A stretch of 48,103 bases of DNA from Mycobacterium sp. E1747 (GTDB lineage: Bacteria; Actinomycetota; Actinomycetes; Mycobacteriales; Mycobacteriaceae). A program made the position numbers and the translations under genes. The notes beneath the pieces were generated by a model that saw only the letters and a program-made list of their open reading frames with translations, did no database searches and was not told the origin of the DNA. Shown one piece after another: positions 45,901 through 48,103 of the stretch. Positions within the stretch are counted from its first letter, which is position 1, and each line of letters begins with the position of its first letter. The DNA is taken from positions 1 to 48,103 of the forward strand of contig NZ_LZJI01000248.1 in the NCBI RefSeq assembly GCF_001667775.1. The letters run 5' to 3'.

Positions 45901-46282
45901 CGCCGTGGAACTGCGCAACCGCCTCAAGATTGCGACCGGCCTGACCCTTTCGCCGACGCTGATCTTCGACTTCCCGACGCCTTCGGCCCTGGCCGAGCAC
46001 CTCGACGGCCAGCTGTCCACCGGCACGACCGGTGAGCCGCCCGACCGGATGGCCCGTTTCAACGACGTGGCCCGCGAATTGCAGGGGCTGCTCGGCCAAT
46101 CCGACTGGAGCCCCGGCGACAAGGCGCAGCTCGTCACCCGGCTGGAAGCCCTGTTGCACACGCTGACCGGCCCGGCGGAAGCTCCCTACCCGGAGCAGCC
46201 CGACGACCCGTTCGACGACGACATCGCCACCGCCACCGAGAGCCAGCTCTTCGCCATCCTCGATGAGGAGATCGGCCCCTAG
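39953..46282 (+). CDS. pks8: Type I modular PKS, fully reducing module with malonyl-type AT (Pks8/Pks17-like, undivided)
   Basis: A protein of 2109 residues with the order of its neighbour: N-terminal docking coiled coil (about 5-33), KS (Cys203 in DTACSSS), AT (GHSVG Ser652, HAFH at 749), DH (His955, VVLDAALH), ER (HAGAGGVGMA at 1486), KR (GGTGMAG, SSMAG, NYAAAN), ACP (Ser1981) and the tail ATESQLFAILDEEIGP. HAFH and GHSVG predict malonyl-CoA. In M. tuberculosis I recall this region split into pks8 and pks17; here the frame is unbroken. The DH motif reads HAVTQTVLFP, with Gln where Gly is usual. No thioesterase follows. The gene starts 7 bp after pks7 and ends 1 bp before pks9. Confidence 0.94.
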   Translation: MPDTTQHVDYLKRLTADLRRARRRVLELEGKLSEPIAVVGMACRYAGGVDSPETLWELVNDGRDTVSDFPADRGWDVEGLYDPDPDTAGKMYTRQGSFLRDAADFDAGFFGVGPSEALAMDPQQRLMLEISWEALERAGIDPLGLRGSATGVFAGVIHAGYGGEVKGELEGYGLTGSTLSVTSGRVSYVLGLEGPAVSIDTACSSSLVAMHLAAQSLRSGECDLALAGGVTVMATPAAFVEFSRQRALAPDGRCKVYAGAADGTSWSEGAGVLVLERLADARRLGHPVVAVLRGSAVNQDGASNGLTAPNGPSQQRVIRAALADAGLSAADVDVVEGHGTGTVLGDPIEAQALLATYGQDRPADRPLWLGSIKSNIGHTSAAAGVAGVIKMVQAMRHGVMPKTLHVDVPSPHVDWSAGAVSVLTEPQPWPARDGQRRAGVSSFGISGTNAHVIVEQPPADPETVAVQGDQSDVVMPWVVSARSAEALAAQAGRLSAYLDAQPALRALDVGWSLATTRAALEHRAVLVGGDRDTLMAGLAGVASGTPGPGVVIGRSRPVGKRVFVFPGQGSQRLGMGRELCQRFPAFAQAFDEAVAAVDGHARLPLRDVMWGGDPDLLENTEFAQPALFVLEIALAALWRSCGVTPDLVIGHSVGEIAAACVAGVLSLPDAARLVVARGRLMAALPAGGVMVAVSATEAEVAPLLNGDVSLAAVNGPDAVVLSGERTAVTTVTDRLADCGRRVRRLAVSHAFHSPLMEPMIEEFAAVLAEVSPGTPRIDLVSNVTGRLAEPGYGSADYWVEHVRRPVRFADGVRVAGSLGAGAFVEVGPGAALTAAVERSLAGEPAVAAVSMAKDRPEIDSLLLAAGQLFVSGAEVDWAAAFAGLTAHRVDLPTYAFQRRRFWLSSQEVGGGDPAGLGLTGAEHALLGAVVERPDSGGVVLTGRLSTAAQPWLADHAVTQTVLFPGAGFVELMLRAGDEVGCPVIEELTLSAPLPLPAGAVRVQVVVDAAGEAGSRAVAVYSQAGPDWALHAQGVLSEGSPAPDADLSVWPPVGATAVDVTGAYDDLARRGYGYGPAFRGLRKMWRRGDEIFAEVEAPQQAGVTVGGFGIHPVVLDAALHALGVADGDAETVLPFSWQGVCLYAAGASRVRVRLAPVGKGAVSIELADSSGVPVLSVRELVTRPVSAAQLSAAAAARSAGGELLEAVWSPVTLADNAGNPAPDVWRPPTNGDGVVGSVYAATHEALGVLQSRVGDVEPLVVLTRGAVALPGEELSDLAGAAVWGLVRSAQAEQPGRAVLVDSDGSLDLGSVIDCGEPQLVVRAGIAYGARLQPLKPHPLLPLPEAPSVWRLAAGDAGTLEDLAVQSGPPVELAAGQVRVAVAAAGVNFRDVLVALGMYPGVAQLGAEGAGLVTEIGPGVTDLAAGDAVMGILGLTGSEAVVDRRLVTRVPSGWSFAQAAGVPVVFLTAYHGLSVLGGLRADERVLVHAGAGGVGMAAVQLARHWGAEVFATASRGKWDTLRAMGLDDEHIADSRTLDFEEKFAAATGDAGMDVVLNSLAGEFTDASLRLLGPGGRFIEMGKTDLRDPAAHPGIYYRAFDLMEAGPDRIAEMSDELMRLFAAGTLNPLPVKAFDVRCAAEAYRFVSQARHIGKVVLTMPDGPAGLAGGTALITGGTGMAGSAVARHLVDRYRVRHVMLVSRSGERADGMSGLVAELREAGAEVSVVACDVGDRDAVAGLLARVPQRFPLRGVFHAAGVLDDAVIASLTPERIDTVLRSKVDGAWHLHELTRELDLAAFVVFSSMAGIVGAPGQGNYAAANSFLDGLAAYRHAHRLPALSIAWGMWEESSAMTRHLGDRDKARMSRAGLAPLSTRQALDLLDAALLTEPPVVVATRLDTAALAHGGAALPPLLSRLATRRARRVLDPTDMVSLTGLRARLDGLTPEQRRLELVELVCGNAATVLGHSTADVNADQAFQDLGFDSLTAVELRNRLKIATGLTLSPTLIFDFPTPSALAEHLDGQLSTGTTGEPPDRMARFNDVARELQGLLGQSDWSPGDKAQLVTRLEALLHTLTGPAEAPYPEQPDDPFDDDIATATESQLFAILDEEIGP

Positions 46283-46283
46283 C

Positions 46284-48103
46284 ATGACGGACGTCGCAGT
46301 CATCGGCATGGCGTGCCGATTCCCCGCCGCGGCAAGCCCCCGCGAGTTCTGGGATCTGATCCGCGCCGGCCGGGAAGCGACGCGGTTGCCCGGGGACGTC
46401 GCCGACTTCGACGCCGACTTCTTCAACCTCTCGCCGCGCGAGGCGTGCGCGATGGATCCCCGTCAGCGATTGGCCCTCGAACTGACCTGGGAAGCCTTCG
46501 AGGACGCGTTCGTGGTGCCCGAAACGGTTCGGGGAAAGCCCATTTCGGTATACGTCGGTGCGATGGCCGATGACTACGCGGTCCTTACGCTGCGCGACAT
46601 CGCCGACAACCTCGACCACCACTCGTTCGTCGGCATCGGCCGGGCAATGATCGCCAACCGGGTCTCGTACGCCTTCGGCTTGCACGGACCGAGCATGACC
46701 GTCGACTCCGGCCAGTCGTCCTCGCTGGTCGCCGTGCACCTCGCCTGTGAAAGCCTGCGCGCCGGCGAGTCCACGCTGGCGATCGCCGGCGGGGTGCACC
46801 TCAACCTGGCCGACGAAACCGCAATGCTGGAGCGCGAATTCGGTGCGCTGTCGACGTCGGGGCACACCTATGCGTTCGATCGGCGCGCGGACGGTTATGT
46901 GCGTGGCGAGGGCGGGGGACTGGTCCTGCTGAAGCCGTTGCCGGCGGCCCTGCGCGACGGGGACCGCGTTCACGCGGTCATCCGCGGGAGCGCCGTGGGT
47001 AACGCGGGGCACAGCGCCGCGGGTCAGACCGTGCCCTCGGCCGCCGGTGAGGTGGACGTGATCCGGCGGGCGCTCGCCGCCGCCGGGCTCGGCGGCGACG
47101 ACGTCGACTACATCGAGGCCCACGGCACCGGCACCAGGGTCGGCGACGCGGTGGAGGCCCGGGCGCTTGGCGAGGTGTTCGGTGCGCGCGAGCGCCCGAT
47201 GCTCGTCGGCTCGGTCAAGACCAACATCGGTCACGCCGGCGCCGCCGCCGGAATTGCGGGCCTGCTCAAAGCCGTGCTGGCCGTCCGGCATTCGGTGCTG
47301 CCGGCAAGCCTCAACTACGCCGACGGCGTTTCCGAACTCGAACACCTGCGGGTCAGTACCGCCGCGCTGCCCTGGCCGGCGGTGGGGCGGCCGCGCCGCG
47401 CCGGGGTCTCGTCCTTCGGGATGGGCGGCACCAATGCGCACGTCATCGTGGAACAAGCACCGCCGCAACCGGATACGCCCGCCGAACCGCCCGAACCGCC
47501 GCTCGCGTGGGTGCTGTCGGCACGCTCGGAGCCGGCCCTGGCCAACCAGGCACGCCGGCTGGCGGCGTGGGTCGACGACCCCGGGCTGGGCGCGGCGGAC
47601 GTGGCGTGGTCGTTGGCGACGACCCGCTCGGTGTTCGAGCACCGGGCGGTGCTGGTCGGCGGGGACCCCCGGGCGCTGACGCGCGCCCTGGCGGGCGGGG
47701 AGTCTCCCCCCGGCGTGATCGCCGGCCGTGCCGGGCCCGCGGCCAAGACGGCCTTCGTGTTCCCCGGTCAGGGTTCCCAGTGGCTGGGGATGGGCCGTGA
47801 ACTCCATCGACGGTTCCCGGCCTTCGCTCGCGCCTTCGACGAGGCCACGGCGGAGATGGATCCCCACCTGCGCTCGCCGCTGCGCGCGGTGATGTGGGGC
47901 ACCGACGCGCAGCTGTTGCAAGGCACCGAGTTCGCCCAGCCGGCGTTGTTCGCGTTCGAGGTCGCCCTGGCCGCGCTCTGGCGGTCCTGGGGGGTTACTC
48001 CCGATGTGGTGCTGGGCCATTCGGTCGGCGAAATCGCCGCGGCGCAGGTGGCCGGCGTGGTGTCGCTGGCAGACGCGGCGCGCATCGTGGCGGCGCGTGG
48101 CCG
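46284..48103 (+). CDS. pks9: Type I PKS, KSQ-AT loading-type enzyme, 3' truncated by the window (Pks9-like)
   Basis: Open from ATG 46284 to the window end (606 codons). The protein starts directly at the KS (DVAVIGMACRFP), with no docking coiled coil. The KS active-site Cys is replaced: TVDSGQSSSLVAVH has Gln144 in its place, while both His are kept (EAHGTGT His280, KTNIGH His317). Gln at this site marks KSQ domains, which decarboxylate malonyl-ACP to make starter units. About 30 residues between the N-terminal strand and ADFDADFF are missing relative to the two upstream KS domains. An AT follows (FPGQGSQWLGMG about 491; GHSVG with Ser580, malonyl-like). From M. tuberculosis Pks9 I expect an ACP after the edge. 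The start overlaps nothing but is only 1 bp from the pks8 stop. Confidence 0.9.
   Translation, partial: MTDVAVIGMACRFPAAASPREFWDLIRAGREATRLPGDVADFDADFFNLSPREACAMDPRQRLALELTWEAFEDAFVVPETVRGKPISVYVGAMADDYAVLTLRDIADNLDHHSFVGIGRAMIANRVSYAFGLHGPSMTVDSGQSSSLVAVHLACESLRAGESTLAIAGGVHLNLADETAMLEREFGALSTSGHTYAFDRRADGYVRGEGGGLVLLKPLPAALRDGDRVHAVIRGSAVGNAGHSAAGQTVPSAAGEVDVIRRALAAAGLGGDDVDYIEAHGTGTRVGDAVEARALGEVFGARERPMLVGSVKTNIGHAGAAAGIAGLLKAVLAVRHSVLPASLNYADGVSELEHLRVSTAALPWPAVGRPRRAGVSSFGMGGTNAHVIVEQAPPQPDTPAEPPEPPLAWVLSARSEPALANQARRLAAWVDDPGLGAADVAWSLATTRSVFEHRAVLVGGDPRALTRALAGGESPPGVIAGRAGPAAKTAFVFPGQGSQWLGMGRELHRRFPAFARAFDEATAEMDPHLRSPLRAVMWGTDAQLLQGTEFAQPALFAFEVALAALWRSWGVTPDVVLGHSVGEIAAAQVAGVVSLADAARIVAARG

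Noticed and set aside
39953..46282. Frameshift splitting pks8 and pks17
   Set aside because: The frame is continuous through DH, ER, KR and ACP.

Overview
The window looks like chromosomal DNA of a slow-growing Mycobacterium. GC content is very high, GTG starts are common, and the gene order largely follows the Rv1634-Rv1664 stretch of M. tuberculosis as I remember it: MFS efflux pump, ManLAM mannosyltransferase, universal stress protein, metallo-beta-lactamase fold protein, uvrA, membrane esterase, lysX, infC-rpmI-rplT-tsnR, MpaB/DUF2236 protein, adenylate cyclase, rhomboid-like protein, pheST, the arg operon, then pks10-pks7-pks8-pks9. No PE/PPE genes are seen where I recall M. tuberculosis carrying PE17 and PE_PGRS30. 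An mgtC-like gene and a PknH-type kinase gene are extra relative to that order. This fits a non-tuberculosis species such as a member of the M. avium complex, but the species cannot be fixed from sequence alone.

Layout. Positions 1-524 hold two oppositely oriented pieces of one MFS efflux gene with a perfect 77-bp inverted repeat, either a rearrangement or an assembly fold-back at the window edge. Positions 537-4350 carry mgtC-like, capA-like, a universal stress protein and a metallo-hydrolase. uvrA (4463-7366) is preceded by a close match to the RecA-independent (PafBC) DNA-damage promoter. Positions 7375-14750 are a minus-strand block: PknH-type kinase, two small proteins, a membrane esterase and lysX. 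Positions 15175-17264 form the translation cluster infC-rpmI-rplT-tsnR, with a long leader, an AUC start for infC and no canonical start for tsnR. Positions 17251-20230 hold an MpaB-like oxidoreductase, a class III adenylate cyclase and a rhomboid-like protein. pheST occupies 20351-23880.

Positions 23936-32371 are a complete arginine biosynthesis operon, argCJBDFRGH, with an ArgR operator just upstream of argC and stop/start overlaps at almost every junction. From 32480 to the right edge lies a polyketide locus: a type III PKS (pks10-like), two complete fully reducing type I modules (pks7-like with a methylmalonyl-type AT, pks8/17-like with a malonyl-type AT), and the start of a third type I enzyme (pks9-like). 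The active-site Cys of the pks9 ketosynthase is replaced by Gln, the hallmark of a KSQ decarboxylating loading module. The locus therefore reads as a short assembly line: KSQ loader, two reducing extenders and a type III PKS that could release or cyclise the chain. I consider this the most interesting system in the window.

I saw no tRNA, rRNA, CRISPR array or insertion sequence.
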